Assembly (NCBI GenBank): GCA_027485145.1
Contig: JAIXRO010000056.1
Coordinates: 1 to 39,871 of the forward strand
Direction: 5' to 3'
From: Hyphomonadaceae bacterium
Lineage (GTDB): Bacteria; Pseudomonadota; Alphaproteobacteria; Caulobacterales; Hyphomonadaceae
Length of the DNA: 39,871 bases
The notes beneath the pieces were generated by a model. It was given only the letters and a program-made list of their open reading frames with translations. It made no database searches and had not been told where the DNA came from. Of the stretch, positions 25,025-33,368 are shown piece after piece. The translations under genes were made by a program, and so were the position numbers. Every line of letters starts with the position of its first letter. Positions within the stretch are counted from its first letter, which is position 1.

Positions 25025-26614
25025 TCAGTTCACATTGCGGTCTTTGCCCGCCCAGAACGGCTCTCGCAGAGCGCGCTTAAGCACCTTTCCCGATGCGTTG
25101 CGTGGAAGCACGTCCACGAAATCCAACGATTTCGGTACCTTGAACGCGGCAATCCGGGAGCGTGCAAACTGGATGATGTCGGCGGCGCTGGCATCTGCAC
25201 CTGGTTTGAGGACGACCATAGCCTTGACGGCCTCGCCCCATTTGTCGTCTGGAACGCCGATTACAGCGACATCGGCAACCGCGGGGTGGCCAAAGATCGC
25301 CCCCTCCACTTCGGCAGGATAGATATTCTCGGCGCCGGAGATGATCATGTCTTTTACGCGGTCATGGATGTAGAGATAACCATCCTCGTCCAGATAGCCC
25401 GCATCACCAGTTCGCAACCAGCCATCCGCGTTGATCGTCTCACGGGTCGCTGCCTCGTTCTTCCAGTAGCCGGCCATATTCGAGGTTGACCGTGTGGCGA
25501 CTTCACCGACTGTTTCCGGCGGAAGCGTGTTTCCATTCTCATCGATGATTTTGATCTCGATGCCAGGCATCGGCAGACCCGCCGATTTCATCCGGCGATT
25601 ACCGTTGGGATCATGATCGCCGGGGGGCAAATACACTACCGTTCCGCAGACCTCGGTCATGCCGTATTGTTGGCAGAAGCCGCAGCCAAACACGTCCATA
25701 CACTGGCGCAAAAGATCGAGAGGGATGGGCGAAGCGCCATAGAAGATCATCTTCAGGCGGCTGAAATCGACACTGCGAGAGCCGGGCATCTGGATCATGA
25801 AGTTGAGCGCAGCGGGCACCATGAACAGCTTCGTGATGCGTTCGGGCTCGATCAGTCCGAGCACGGTGGGCGGATCGAATTCTCGCAGGATCACGAGAGT
25901 AGCGCCATTGAGCAACCCGACGACAGCCCAACCCGTTCCGCCGATATGCGCCAGTGGCATCGCGACGAGCGAAACGTCATCCTCCGTCCAAGTATAACAA
26001 TCGATGCCGGCCTGCCCTGCCCGAATCCACATCTCCAGCAAATTTCTGTTTGTCAGCATCACGCCCTTTGGCCGACCCGTAGTTCCGGAGGTGTAGAGCT
26101 GTAGCGCCGTATCCGAGGGGCCGGTTTCGACGCCGGGATCGTTTGCGCTTTGAGCGTCGCGCCAGGCAGCAAACCCGTCGGGTGACGCAGTTTCGAGAGC
26201 GATGACCCGTACTTCTCGCTCAGAAAGATCAACTGCCTGACGGGCCAGATCTCCAAATTCGGCGCCAACAAACAGGATTTGAACCTCACCATTGTCCAGC
26301 AGGTAGGCGACTTCGGCAGCCGCAAGACGCCAGCCGATGGGCAGCGTCACTGCTCCCATTTTTGCAGCACCAATCAATAGTTCGAAATAGACATCGGTGT
26401 TCTTGGCCAGATACCCGATCCGTCCACCCTTTCCGACGCCGGCAGCAATCAAGGCGTTCGCAACCTGATTGGTGTGTGCATCGAACGCAGCGTAGGTCGT
26501 CGTTCGGCCTTCGAATTTCATCGCGGTCGCGTTTGGACGGACCGCAGCGTGCGTCCGGGCGATATCGCCGAGCGTTTTGATCTGCGCGACATGTTCGGCG
26601 CTGAGAGTGCTCAT
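25025..26614 (-). CDS. Acyl-CoA synthetase (AMP-forming, fatty-acid/aryl type)
   Basis: 529 residues from ATG 26614, where CAGGAGGA sits 6 bases upstream; the longer frame upstream overlaps the next gene and is not used. All core motifs of the adenylate-forming superfamily are present: phosphate loop LYTSGTTGRPKGVMLTNRN (173-191), QQYGMTEV, LRTGDAGYLDEDGYLYIHDR, and the C-terminal LPRNASGKVLKR with the catalytic Lys. It should activate a carboxylic acid to its CoA thioester in the cytoplasm, feeding the two acyl-CoA dehydrogenases of the cluster. Chain type is not deducible. Confidence 0.93.
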   Translation of the reverse strand: MSTLSAEHVAQIKTLGDIARTHAAVRPNATAMKFEGRTTTYAAFDAHTNQVANALIAAGVGKGGRIGYLAKNTDVYFELLIGAAKMGAVTLPIGWRLAAAEVAYLLDNGEVQILFVGAEFGDLARQAVDLSEREVRVIALETASPDGFAAWRDAQSANDPGVETGPSDTALQLYTSGTTGRPKGVMLTNRNLLEMWIRAGQAGIDCYTWTEDDVSLVAMPLAHIGGTGWAVVGLLNGATLVILREFDPPTVLGLIEPERITKLFMVPAALNFMIQMPGSRSVDFSRLKMIFYGASPIPLDLLRQCMDVFGCGFCQQYGMTEVCGTVVYLPPGDHDPNGNRRMKSAGLPMPGIEIKIIDENGNTLPPETVGEVATRSTSNMAGYWKNEAATRETINADGWLRTGDAGYLDEDGYLYIHDRVKDMIISGAENIYPAEVEGAIFGHPAVADVAVIGVPDDKWGEAVKAMVVLKPGADASAADIIQFARSRIAAFKVPKSLDFVDVLPRNASGKVLKRALREPFWAGKDRNVN

Positions 26615-26654
26615 GGGGTTTCCTCCTGTGACATGGATGGGCCGTGGCCGTCCG

Positions 26655-27266
26655 TCATTGCATCGAGATTGCTTTTTGGAAGGCGGGGCGTGCGGTGATC
26701 CGCTCGACATAAGCTTTGAGGTTCGTCATCTCGTCGCTGACGGAGCCGATCCGGTTCGACATGAAGCAGGCATGCCCAAGCATGATGTCCGCGCCCGAAA
26801 AGTCGCCGATCAGATAGTCCTTGCCGGCGAGCGTTTCATCAACGGGTTCCAGCGCTTTGGTCAGAAGCTTGCGCGCCTGTGCAAGCACGTTTGCGTCGCG
26901 CCTATCTTCCGGCAGTAGCAGCGTGTGAACCACCACCGTATTGACTGGCGGCATGACCATGCCCTCACAATAGTGGAACCACTGGAGATAGGCCGGGAAG
27001 CGAGCGTCATCGACGGCAGGCTTGAGGCCGCCATTCTTGTGACGCTCAAGGATGTAGTCGACGATCGCCCCGGATTCGAAGATAGAGACATCGCCGTCCT
27101 CGAGCACTGGAACGCGTCCAAGCGGATGGCGCGCGCGGTGCTCGTCTGACTTCAGGTCCTTCGGATGGAACGACATCTTGTTGATGTCGTATGGCAGTCC
27201 CAGTTCCTCGAGCAGCCAGACGATGCGGCCTGCCCTGGAATTTGGCGCAAAATGAAGTTTCAACAT
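26655..27266 (-). CDS. Glutathione S-transferase
   Basis: 203 residues from ATG 27266 with GGGAGGA upstream. Standard two-domain GST: MLKLHFAPNSRAGRIVWLLEELGLPYD, HPLGRVPVLEDGDVSIFESGAIVDYILER (glutathione-binding region), then an all-helical C-terminal domain with LAGKDYLIGDFSGADIMLG (N-capping box). Length is normal. It lies between the HCCA-isomerase-like gene (29-base gap) and the acyl-CoA ligase (40-base gap). It is a different subfamily from the other two GSTs of the cluster, so these are not recent duplicates. Confidence 0.92.
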   Translation of the reverse strand: MLKLHFAPNSRAGRIVWLLEELGLPYDINKMSFHPKDLKSDEHRARHPLGRVPVLEDGDVSIFESGAIVDYILERHKNGGLKPAVDDARFPAYLQWFHYCEGMVMPPVNTVVVHTLLLPEDRRDANVLAQARKLLTKALEPVDETLAGKDYLIGDFSGADIMLGHACFMSNRIGSVSDEMTNLKAYVERITARPAFQKAISMQ

Positions 27267-27295
27267 GTCGATCCTCCCGATCTTGTTTCTTCTGT

Positions 27296-27937
27296 TCAGC
27301 GCTTCGTCACGCCGGATTTCTCGAGCCGCCAGCGCAGCGTGTCGATCCGGTCCTGCCCGAAGAAGGGCTCGCCCTTGAATACCAGGGTCGGCACCCCCCA
27401 GTGTCCGGAGGCATCAAGCGCCGCATGATTGGCTTCTATGTCCGGCATCGGATCATTCGCGGTGATGGCGGCGTCCATGTCGGCAAGGTTGAGCCCGGCC
27501 TTCGCCGTGGCCGCAGCGAGCTTGTCGCCTTCGTTCCAGCCTGGCTCACCGCCCCAGATCAGATGCGAGACGTGAAACGCAAACTCCAGTCCCTTGCCGC
27601 GGCGCTGGGCTTCAATCCCGAGACCCGTCAAGCGATAGATGTACGGCTGTTCTTCGGCGACCTCGAAGGTCGCCATGTTCTGAACGATTGGATCGGGCGA
27701 CGGGGGTCCGAATTTCATCCCGAGGAACTCTGCCCGGCGCACCATGTCCAACATCAGGTAACGGACCGGTCGCTGATCCGCTTTGAACAGTGAGTCCTTG
27801 GTGCGCACCGCGATCGGCAGCACAGGACGGAACCGCACATCCAACTGGAAGTCCTCACGCAGTTTCAAAAGGTCCGGCGTGGCGAGGTAAGAATACGGGC
27901 TGCGGAACGACCAGAAGACGTCGACAAAATGGGACAT
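27296..27937 (-). CDS. DsbA-fold protein, 2-hydroxychromene-2-carboxylate isomerase/kappa-GST-like
   Basis: 213 residues from ATG 27937 (CGGAG upstream). The N-terminal FWSFRSPYSYLATPDLLKL carries Ser in place of the CxxC of DsbA, as in HCCA isomerase (NahD) and kappa GST, and the C-terminal WGVPTLVFKGEPFFGQDRIDTL is the matching cis-Pro region. HCCA isomerase uses glutathione to isomerise a ring-opened naphthalene intermediate; many genome homologues are of unknown substrate. Together with three GSTs in the same transcript it points to glutathione-dependent chemistry. No other naphthalene gene is present. Confidence 0.88.
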   Translation of the reverse strand: MSHFVDVFWSFRSPYSYLATPDLLKLREDFQLDVRFRPVLPIAVRTKDSLFKADQRPVRYLMLDMVRRAEFLGMKFGPPSPDPIVQNMATFEVAEEQPYIYRLTGLGIEAQRRGKGLEFAFHVSHLIWGGEPGWNEGDKLAAATAKAGLNLADMDAAITANDPMPDIEANHAALDASGHWGVPTLVFKGEPFFGQDRIDTLRWRLEKSGVTKR

Positions 27938-27956
27938 TATAGGCTCCGATGACGGG

Positions 27957-28910
27957 CTAGTCATTGATAAGGGAATAAGCTGTGGCGGGGTTCAGATCCT
28001 TGCGAGGGTCGGTGAGGTGCCCGGCCGGGAACGACACGGCACTCACAGTGTCCGTAGTATCGAGGCAAAGGAGGTGATTGTTGTCGCCATCGTCGAGGTC
28101 GGCGAGAGCAAAGGGAGCACGTGACTTGACCACGCCATCAACGCCCCGGGTCGTTACCTGGTAGAGTGCACGTTCTGCCTCACCGGCTGAACCGCCGGCA
28201 GGCTTGGTCACACCGCCGCCCCAGGTCACACGCACCACCTGCTTCGTGCCTACCGGACATCGGCTCCCCCCGCCCCACGGGAGTCTCGTCGCGGGCTTGC
28301 CAAGTTCCCAGTCGGACTCGGGAACGATTTCCGCCCAAACAAGGGTCGGTCCGTCCTCAAGCGGCGTGACGGCGACGCGAGCGCCCTTGAAATTCACTGT
28401 TCCATCGAGTGAGAGCACATTGCCCACGATCGCGACAATGACGGGCTGGTCATCGATGCTGCCATATTCGCCGCCGAGCAGCGCCGTGCGAAGCTCGCCC
28501 GGATCATCCGCAGGTGCCAGAGTAAGGCAGGTCACTCTTCCGATCGCTCCCGACGAGGTCGTCACTCGAAAATCGCCAGGCTCCAGGGTCCTGATATCGA
28601 CCTGATCCGTGAAAATGACTGGCATGCCATCGGCTCCGCCCGCCCCCTCGCAGGCAACCCGGTCCGTATTCCGCTTGGGCAATGCGCTATCCAGACCGAA
28701 AAAGGCCGAGATGAGGCCCGCTTCCCGTCCGTCAGCGTGCCGGGTGTTCGTCACATCGGTGATGGTGCTGTCTGTCTGGGAATAGGTGTCGAGCGTACGC
28801 TCGTAACCTGCAACCGCCCTTGCCAAGCTAAGCTGCTGGCAACCAGCCAGCGCTAGCAGGCTTGTACCGACAAGCGCCGCTTTCGTCCTTGCACTGACCT
28901 TTGAAGTCAT
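27957..28910 (-). CDS. Hypothetical lipoprotein in the catabolic operon
   Basis: 317 residues from ATG 28910, with AGGAG 8 bases upstream; a TTG two codons earlier is too close to that site. The leader ends LLALAGC, a classical lipobox (Cys24 from this start). The mature part has beta-rich segments (FTDQVDIRTLEPGDFRVTT, QPVIVAIVGNVLSLDG) and several Cys residues, possibly disulfide-bonded, and WGGGSRCPVG. I do not recognise a domain. A surface or periplasmic lipoprotein between cytoplasmic catabolic enzymes is unusual; a role in substrate capture or uptake is conceivable. It starts 39 bases after the nitronate monooxygenase stop. Confidence 0.78.
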   Translation of the reverse strand: MTSKVSARTKAALVGTSLLALAGCQQLSLARAVAGYERTLDTYSQTDSTITDVTNTRHADGREAGLISAFFGLDSALPKRNTDRVACEGAGGADGMPVIFTDQVDIRTLEPGDFRVTTSSGAIGRVTCLTLAPADDPGELRTALLGGEYGSIDDQPVIVAIVGNVLSLDGTVNFKGARVAVTPLEDGPTLVWAEIVPESDWELGKPATRLPWGGGSRCPVGTKQVVRVTWGGGVTKPAGGSAGEAERALYQVTTRGVDGVVKSRAPFALADLDDGDNNHLLCLDTTDTVSAVSFPAGHLTDPRKDLNPATAYSLIND

Positions 28911-28949
28911 CCTCAATGCTCCTGTTTGGTTTGTTCGCCGGGGGCGCGC

Positions 28950-29924
28950 TTATGCCCGGCCAGCCATGCCTGCCAGCCTGTGCCTGATGATGTTCTCAGC
29001 GTCTTCGACTATGGTCCTGATCAGCTCTTGACAGGTGGGAATATCGCTCACCAGCGCACCGGAGAGCCCCGCCGTGATCATGCCCGCTTCGATGTCGCCA
29101 GTACTCCAGGCCTTTTCCTGATTGGCGCCCGAGACGTACTCGTGGACCTGCTCGAAGCCGCCACCGGCGGCTTCGATCTCGGCAACCTTCATCGCCACCG
29201 AATTCTTGTAGACACGCGCCGTATTGCGATAGCTACGGAAGATCAGCTGGGTCTGGTTCTCGTCCATCTCCACGATCTTCTGCTTGATGCCGTCATGGAT
29301 CGGCGCTTCCTTCGTGGCCATGAAACGCGTGCCCATGTTGACGCCGTCACAGCCGAGCGCCAGCGCAGCAGCAAGACCGTTGCCGTCGGCAATACCGCCC
29401 GACGCCACGACCGGTACCTTCAGCGCGCGGGCAGCCGCCGGGAACAGGACCAGTCCGCCCACATCGTGTTCGCCCGGATGGCCGGCGCACTCGAAGCCGT
29501 CGATGCTTATCACATCCACACCGAGGCGTTCCGCAGCCAGGGAATGGCGCACCGTCACGCATTTGTGGATGACCTTGATACCCGCCGCCTTGAAACGCTC
29601 CATGAACGGCTCCGGGCTGCGGCCGGCGGTCTCGACAATCTTCACCCCGCTCTGCGTGATCACGTCGACATATTCGTCATAATCGATCTTGGTCGCTACA
29701 ACGCCGACGGTGAGGTTGACCCCGAACGGCCTGTCCGTCGTCGATTTGCAGCGCTCGATCTCATCATGAAGCCCCTTGGGTGTTTTCTGGGTCAGCGCCG
29801 TCATCACGCCGAGGCCTCCGGCATTGGACACGGCCGCAGCAAGGTCGGCAGTGCCGACACGCATCATGCCACCGCAGATGATGGGTGCCTCGATCCCCAG
29901 AAGTTCGGTCAGTCTGGTTTTCAT
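28950..29924 (-). CDS. Nitronate monooxygenase / 2-nitropropane dioxygenase family
   Basis: 324 residues from ATG 29924 (AGGGAAG upstream). A complete FMN-binding TIM barrel: APIICGGMMRVGTADLAAAVSNAGGLG at the start, the GFECAGHPGEHD active-site segment, VVASGGIADGNGLAAALALG and GVNMGTRFMAT for FMN phosphate binding. Characterised members oxidise alkyl nitronates; others in fatty-acid or aromatic clusters are probably enoyl reductases or oxidases. Position between acyl-CoA dehydrogenases and the lipoprotein suggests an acyl-CoA-linked redox step. Exact substrate unknown. Confidence 0.93.
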   Translation of the reverse strand: MKTRLTELLGIEAPIICGGMMRVGTADLAAAVSNAGGLGVMTALTQKTPKGLHDEIERCKSTTDRPFGVNLTVGVVATKIDYDEYVDVITQSGVKIVETAGRSPEPFMERFKAAGIKVIHKCVTVRHSLAAERLGVDVISIDGFECAGHPGEHDVGGLVLFPAAARALKVPVVASGGIADGNGLAAALALGCDGVNMGTRFMATKEAPIHDGIKQKIVEMDENQTQLIFRSYRNTARVYKNSVAMKVAEIEAAGGGFEQVHEYVSGANQEKAWSTGDIEAGMITAGLSGALVSDIPTCQELIRTIVEDAENIIRHRLAGMAGRA

Positions 29925-29954
29925 GGGTACTTCCCTGATTGTCTTGGCTGCGAA

Positions 29955-31145
29955 TTAGCCGTTCAGAATGCCCGAGGAGCCGACCGGCCCGATCAGCAGA
30001 TCGGCGAGCTTCTTGCGCTGATGGACGCCATCGCCCAGCAGCGCCTGATTGTGCAGGTTGCGTTTGAAGTAGATGTGCAACCCGTACTCCCACGTGAACC
30101 CGATCCCGCCGTGGAGCTGGATCGCCCGGTCAGAGATAAAGGCTGCCGCATCGGAGGCTGCGCTCTTGGCCATCCGGGCAGCGACTTCTGCCCCAGCTGA
30201 GCCGGCGTCGATTTCGGCTGCGGCGTGGAAGAGCAGCGAGCGCGCCCGGTCGATTTCAACCATTGCGTCGACCAAGGGATGCTTCACCGCCTGGAAGAAG
30301 CCAATGGGCCGGTCGAATTGCACCCGCTCTTTTGCATATTCGACCGTCGCCTGAAGCAGCCATTCGCTTGCCCCGCAGAGATCGGCCGAAACCAGGGTCA
30401 GCAGCGCCGGCCAGGCGGAGCGAAGCACGCTGGCGCCCTCGCGGCTGATGATCGCGCCCGGCACAATTTTCACCCCATCGAATACGACGCTGGCCTGGTC
30501 GCGGGTCAGATCATGGATGTGATCTGCTTCAAAGCTGAGGCCTGCTGCGTCGCGCTCAACTGCGCATAGGACCAGGTCTTCCCCTGCCCGCGCGCTGGCG
30601 ATCAGCAGGTCAGCTTTGAACGCGTCCTGCACGAACCTGGCGGTGCCCTGCAAGACGAGGCCTTCACCGTCGTCGGTCGCGTTCAGAGGCGCGTCCCCCG
30701 GTTCCCAACTGCCCCGCTCATTGGTGATTGCGAGACTTGCGGTCGCGCCGCCGGCAACGCGGGCCAAGAGCTGCCTGGCCACTTCGCTGTCCGCTGCCCG
30801 CAGAACCAGACTAGCAGACAGGGTCGGCACGAGCGGAGATGGCAGGGCGTGACGGCCGGCCTCCTCGACCATACCGGCTATCCCGGCAAGCGAGACACCC
30901 GACCCGCCTTCTGCCTCTCCAACCGCAAGTCCCGTCCAGCCAAGCTCGACAATCTCCTTCCAGAGGGGCTCATCCCAGGAAGGGCGATGGCCATGGTCAT
31001 AGACCGGCTCAGGACTAGCCGCGACCAACTCCCGCAATCGCGACATTGAAAACCGCTCGCTGAGCATCTTGCGCGCCATGTCGCGCAACATTGCTTCGTC
31101 CTCTCCGAAGCCGAAATCCCGAGGCGCGGTGATTGGAGTGTTCAT
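29955..31145 (-). CDS. Acyl-CoA dehydrogenase, second subunit of a likely pair
   Basis: 396 residues from ATG 31145 (AGGAGCG upstream; the longer frame has no support and overlaps the partner). The acyl-CoA dehydrogenase fold is present, but the central FAD signature is degenerate (SLAITNERGSWEP where QxxTEPxAGSD is expected). The C-terminal domain keeps FDRPIGFFQAVKHPLVDAM and the HGGIGFTWEYGLH motif. This partition of conserved elements resembles the beta partner of heterotetrameric alpha2beta2 dehydrogenases known from actinobacterial steroid side-chain catabolism. Starts 10 bases after the other dehydrogenase. Confidence 0.9.
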   Translation of the reverse strand: MNTPITAPRDFGFGEDEAMLRDMARKMLSERFSMSRLRELVAASPEPVYDHGHRPSWDEPLWKEIVELGWTGLAVGEAEGGSGVSLAGIAGMVEEAGRHALPSPLVPTLSASLVLRAADSEVARQLLARVAGGATASLAITNERGSWEPGDAPLNATDDGEGLVLQGTARFVQDAFKADLLIASARAGEDLVLCAVERDAAGLSFEADHIHDLTRDQASVVFDGVKIVPGAIISREGASVLRSAWPALLTLVSADLCGASEWLLQATVEYAKERVQFDRPIGFFQAVKHPLVDAMVEIDRARSLLFHAAAEIDAGSAGAEVAARMAKSAASDAAAFISDRAIQLHGGIGFTWEYGLHIYFKRNLHNQALLGDGVHQRKKLADLLIGPVGSSGILNG

Positions 31146-31155
31146 CGTGCCGCTC

Positions 31156-32361
31156 CTATTTCGATTTCGGGAGGCCGAGCACGCGCTCGCCCAGAATGTT
31201 GCGCTGGATTTCGTTCGTCCCCGCCGCAATCGTGTTGCCGTAGGAATTGAGGTAGGCGAGTGGCCAGTGACCGGCATCCGGTGCGCGCGGATCGAGTTTA
31301 TAGAGCGAAGCGCTGGCGCCTGCGATTTCGACCCCTAACCTCGCATTGTCTTGCTGGAATTCGCTGGCGGTCAGCTTCTGCTGAAGCGGCAAGCGCATGG
31401 GATGATCACACAGCGCCGCCACACGCGCGCGGCGACCATTCTGCCGGAGGCCCTCGCCAACAATTGCGCGCTGAATGATAGCATCGCGCGTCACCGGATC
31501 ATCCACAGCCAATACGCCGTCGCGCCAGCTGTTGCGGGCCAGTTCTATGAGGTCCGCGATGGCGCTGGAGCCACTGCCGCCGCCGCTGCCCGCGCCTTCC
31601 GATGCACCGCGTTCCGCCAGCAGCGTCGTCATGGCGACGGCCCAGCCCTTGCCTACGTCGTCGAGCCGGTTGGCGTCGGGAACTCGCACATCCTCGAAGA
31701 AGACCTCGTTGAAACCGGTCTCGCCCGTGATCTTCACGAGTGGGCGGACGGTCACCCCAGCATGACCGGCGATGGGGCAAAGGAAATAGGTGAGCCCGTT
31801 ATACTTGTCGTCCTTGCTGGTGCGGGTGACCAAGATCATCCATTTCGCGAAATGACCGAGGCTGGTCCAGACCTTGTGCCCATTGACAATCCAGTCCTCG
31901 GCTTCGCGCACGGCGGAGGTGCGCTGGTTGGCAAGATCAGACCCTGCGCCCGGCTCGGAAAAGCCCTGGCACCAGATTTCCTCGCCCGAGAGGCACCCGG
32001 GAATGAACTTGCGCTTTTGCTCTTCAGTTCCGTGATGCAGGATCGTCGGCGCCGCCATGCTGAGGCCGACGATATTGATCAGAAACGGCACCTGTGCCCT
32101 GTTCAACTCCTGGTTCGCGATCCGCTGGAAGCCCGTGTGGCCATGTCCACCATACGCTTTTGGATAATCAGCTCCGACGAGTCCGGCGGCGAAGCATTTA
32201 TACTGCCAGTCCTGGAGATAGTCGCGCTGGCCGACTGTCATCACCTCGATCGGCGTGATCGGGAGACGCTCAGGCGGCGGCGGAGGGGCATTTTCTTCGA
32301 GCCAGCGCTGGGCATACTCCCGGAATTCGAGCTGTTCGGGTGTCAAGTTCGCTTCAGTCAC
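31156..32361 (-). CDS. Acyl-CoA dehydrogenase, first subunit of a likely pair
   Basis: 401 residues; start is GTG 32361 with GAGAGG upstream. It has the N-terminal helical domain (LTPEQLEFREYAQRWLEEN), the FAD signature WCQGFSEPGAGSDLANQRT, VNGHKVWTS, and the C-terminal NTIAAGTNEIQRNILGERVLGLP. The residue in the AAGT position is Ala where short/medium-chain enzymes have Glu; a Glu in TTLLAERGASEG may take that role. It introduces a double bond into an acyl-CoA in the cytoplasm. First enzyme gene of the cluster, with a 25-bp palindrome 52 bases ahead. Confidence 0.93.
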   Translation of the reverse strand: MTEANLTPEQLEFREYAQRWLEENAPPPPPERLPITPIEVMTVGQRDYLQDWQYKCFAAGLVGADYPKAYGGHGHTGFQRIANQELNRAQVPFLINIVGLSMAAPTILHHGTEEQKRKFIPGCLSGEEIWCQGFSEPGAGSDLANQRTSAVREAEDWIVNGHKVWTSLGHFAKWMILVTRTSKDDKYNGLTYFLCPIAGHAGVTVRPLVKITGETGFNEVFFEDVRVPDANRLDDVGKGWAVAMTTLLAERGASEGAGSGGGSGSSAIADLIELARNSWRDGVLAVDDPVTRDAIIQRAIVGEGLRQNGRRARVAALCDHPMRLPLQQKLTASEFQQDNARLGVEIAGASASLYKLDPRAPDAGHWPLAYLNSYGNTIAAGTNEIQRNILGERVLGLPKSK

Positions 32362-32412
32362 GGCGCGCCTCTCAGTCGTTCGCTTCGGTCAATGCGACCG
32401 GGCGAAATCTCT

Positions 32413-32437
32413 GTCTGAAGGCATCATGCCATCAGAC
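32413..32437. promoter_or_regulatory. 25-bp near-perfect palindrome upstream of catabolic operon
   Basis: Left half GTCTGAAGGCAT (32413-32424), centre C (32425), right half ATGCCATCAGAC (32426-32437): 11 of 12 pairs match. Located in the 152-base gap between the Crp/Fnr stop and the first dehydrogenase start. Size and symmetry suit a dimeric repressor or activator operator. Confidence 0.6.
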
Positions 32438-32513
32438 CTTCCTGCAGAAGACAAAGCTGTTTGCTTTTGAAGAATGATTGGCCACCGGGATCAGGCTGCG
32501 ATCAGAGGTCGGC

Positions 32514-33185
32514 TCAGGCCGCGCCTGATGTGCGCAGCCAGGCCTTAAGCTTCGCTTTGTTGGGCACGGTCACTTTGCGATAACCCGACTGCACGAGCCC
32601 GGCTCTCTCCAGCTCCCGCATCGCATTGCCAACGGCAACCTTGGAAACGCCAATCAGCTCTGCGAGTTCACGTTGCAAGCAGGCAATTCCGTCCGGCAGT
32701 TCGCCGCGCCCAGTATGGATGTAGATGACCTTCGCCAGTCGCGCCGTAACCGACAAGGTGCGTGCATCGTCGTAAAGTTCGAGTACGGCGTTCAGGCGTG
32801 CCGTGTTGCATCGCCAGAGCGCAACCGCCAGCTCGGGCAGATCGCGCAGCAAGGCTTGTAGGTTCAATGCATCGATTGCATGGATTTCAGTCGGCCCGAC
32901 CGCATAGACGTTCTGTGTGAAAGCCTGCCGTTCAAGCGCGACATCACCAAAGTGCGCGCCAGGCCCCAGCATGCTGAGCAGCTTGAACGATCCATCGTGT
33001 TGAAAGCGGCCGAAGCGAACGGCACCTTGTGCGACGATGCTGAGGCGCGCGCCATCATCGCCGCGATGGTGAACGGCCTGACCGTCGGTATAGGCGCGTT
33101 TCTCGGCGCGGCGACGCATTTCTTGTTTGATTGAGTTGGAAAGATAATCGTCGAGGGGTTTTATTCGAAAATCGAGCAAGTCCAT
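32514..33185 (-). CDS. Crp/Fnr-family transcriptional regulator
   Basis: 223 residues from ATG 33185 (GGTGGGA upstream; GTG 33203 would add six residues). Residues about 20-125 form the cyclic-nucleotide-binding-like beta roll (LSIVAQGAVRFGRFQHDGSF, LGPGAHFGDVALERQAFTQ); about 155-215 form the winged HTH (LQRELAELIGVSKVAVGNAMRELERAGLV). No N-terminal Cys cluster for an FNR-type iron-sulfur centre is visible. The GDVAL segment lacks the usual Glu-Leu-Ala-Leu arrangement, so cAMP binding is doubtful. It is co-directional with and immediately upstream of the dehydrogenase genes, and is the natural candidate regulator of the cluster. Confidence 0.9.
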   Translation of the reverse strand: MDLLDFRIKPLDDYLSNSIKQEMRRRAEKRAYTDGQAVHHRGDDGARLSIVAQGAVRFGRFQHDGSFKLLSMLGPGAHFGDVALERQAFTQNVYAVGPTEIHAIDALNLQALLRDLPELAVALWRCNTARLNAVLELYDDARTLSVTARLAKVIYIHTGRGELPDGIACLQRELAELIGVSKVAVGNAMRELERAGLVQSGYRKVTVPNKAKLKAWLRTSGAA

Positions 33186-33223
33186 CGCGATCCCACCAAA
33201 CACACGACAACTAAAAAGGTTAT

Positions 33224-33259
33224 GCCAGTTCGATGACGCCCATCAAGTTCTGAACTGGC
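33224..33259. promoter_or_regulatory. Inverted repeat upstream of Crp/Fnr gene
   Basis: GCCAGTTC (33224-33231) and GAACTGGC (33252-33259) form an 8-bp perfect inverted repeat with a 20-base spacer, which itself contains GATG/CATC. It lies 39 bases upstream of the regulator start: possible operator or transcript hairpin. Confidence 0.4.
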
Positions 33260-33368
33260 CTTGACCTGCCCCAGGTTTTTCAGACCAGTTCATGCTCGGG
33301 TCGCGACCGAATCCAAAGGTGTATAACGTTCGAAGGCGGATCTGCACTGGCCTCAGAGAAAGAGAGAT

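Noticed and set aside
28926-30200. Long plus-strand open frame (424 codons) opposite the nitronate monooxygenase gene
   Set aside because: Antisense to a well-supported enzyme gene; composition is that of a GC-rich shadow frame and no domain is visible.
31351-32418. Plus-strand open frame (355 codons) opposite the first acyl-CoA dehydrogenase
   Set aside because: Shadow of a clear dehydrogenase gene, with no recognisable protein features.
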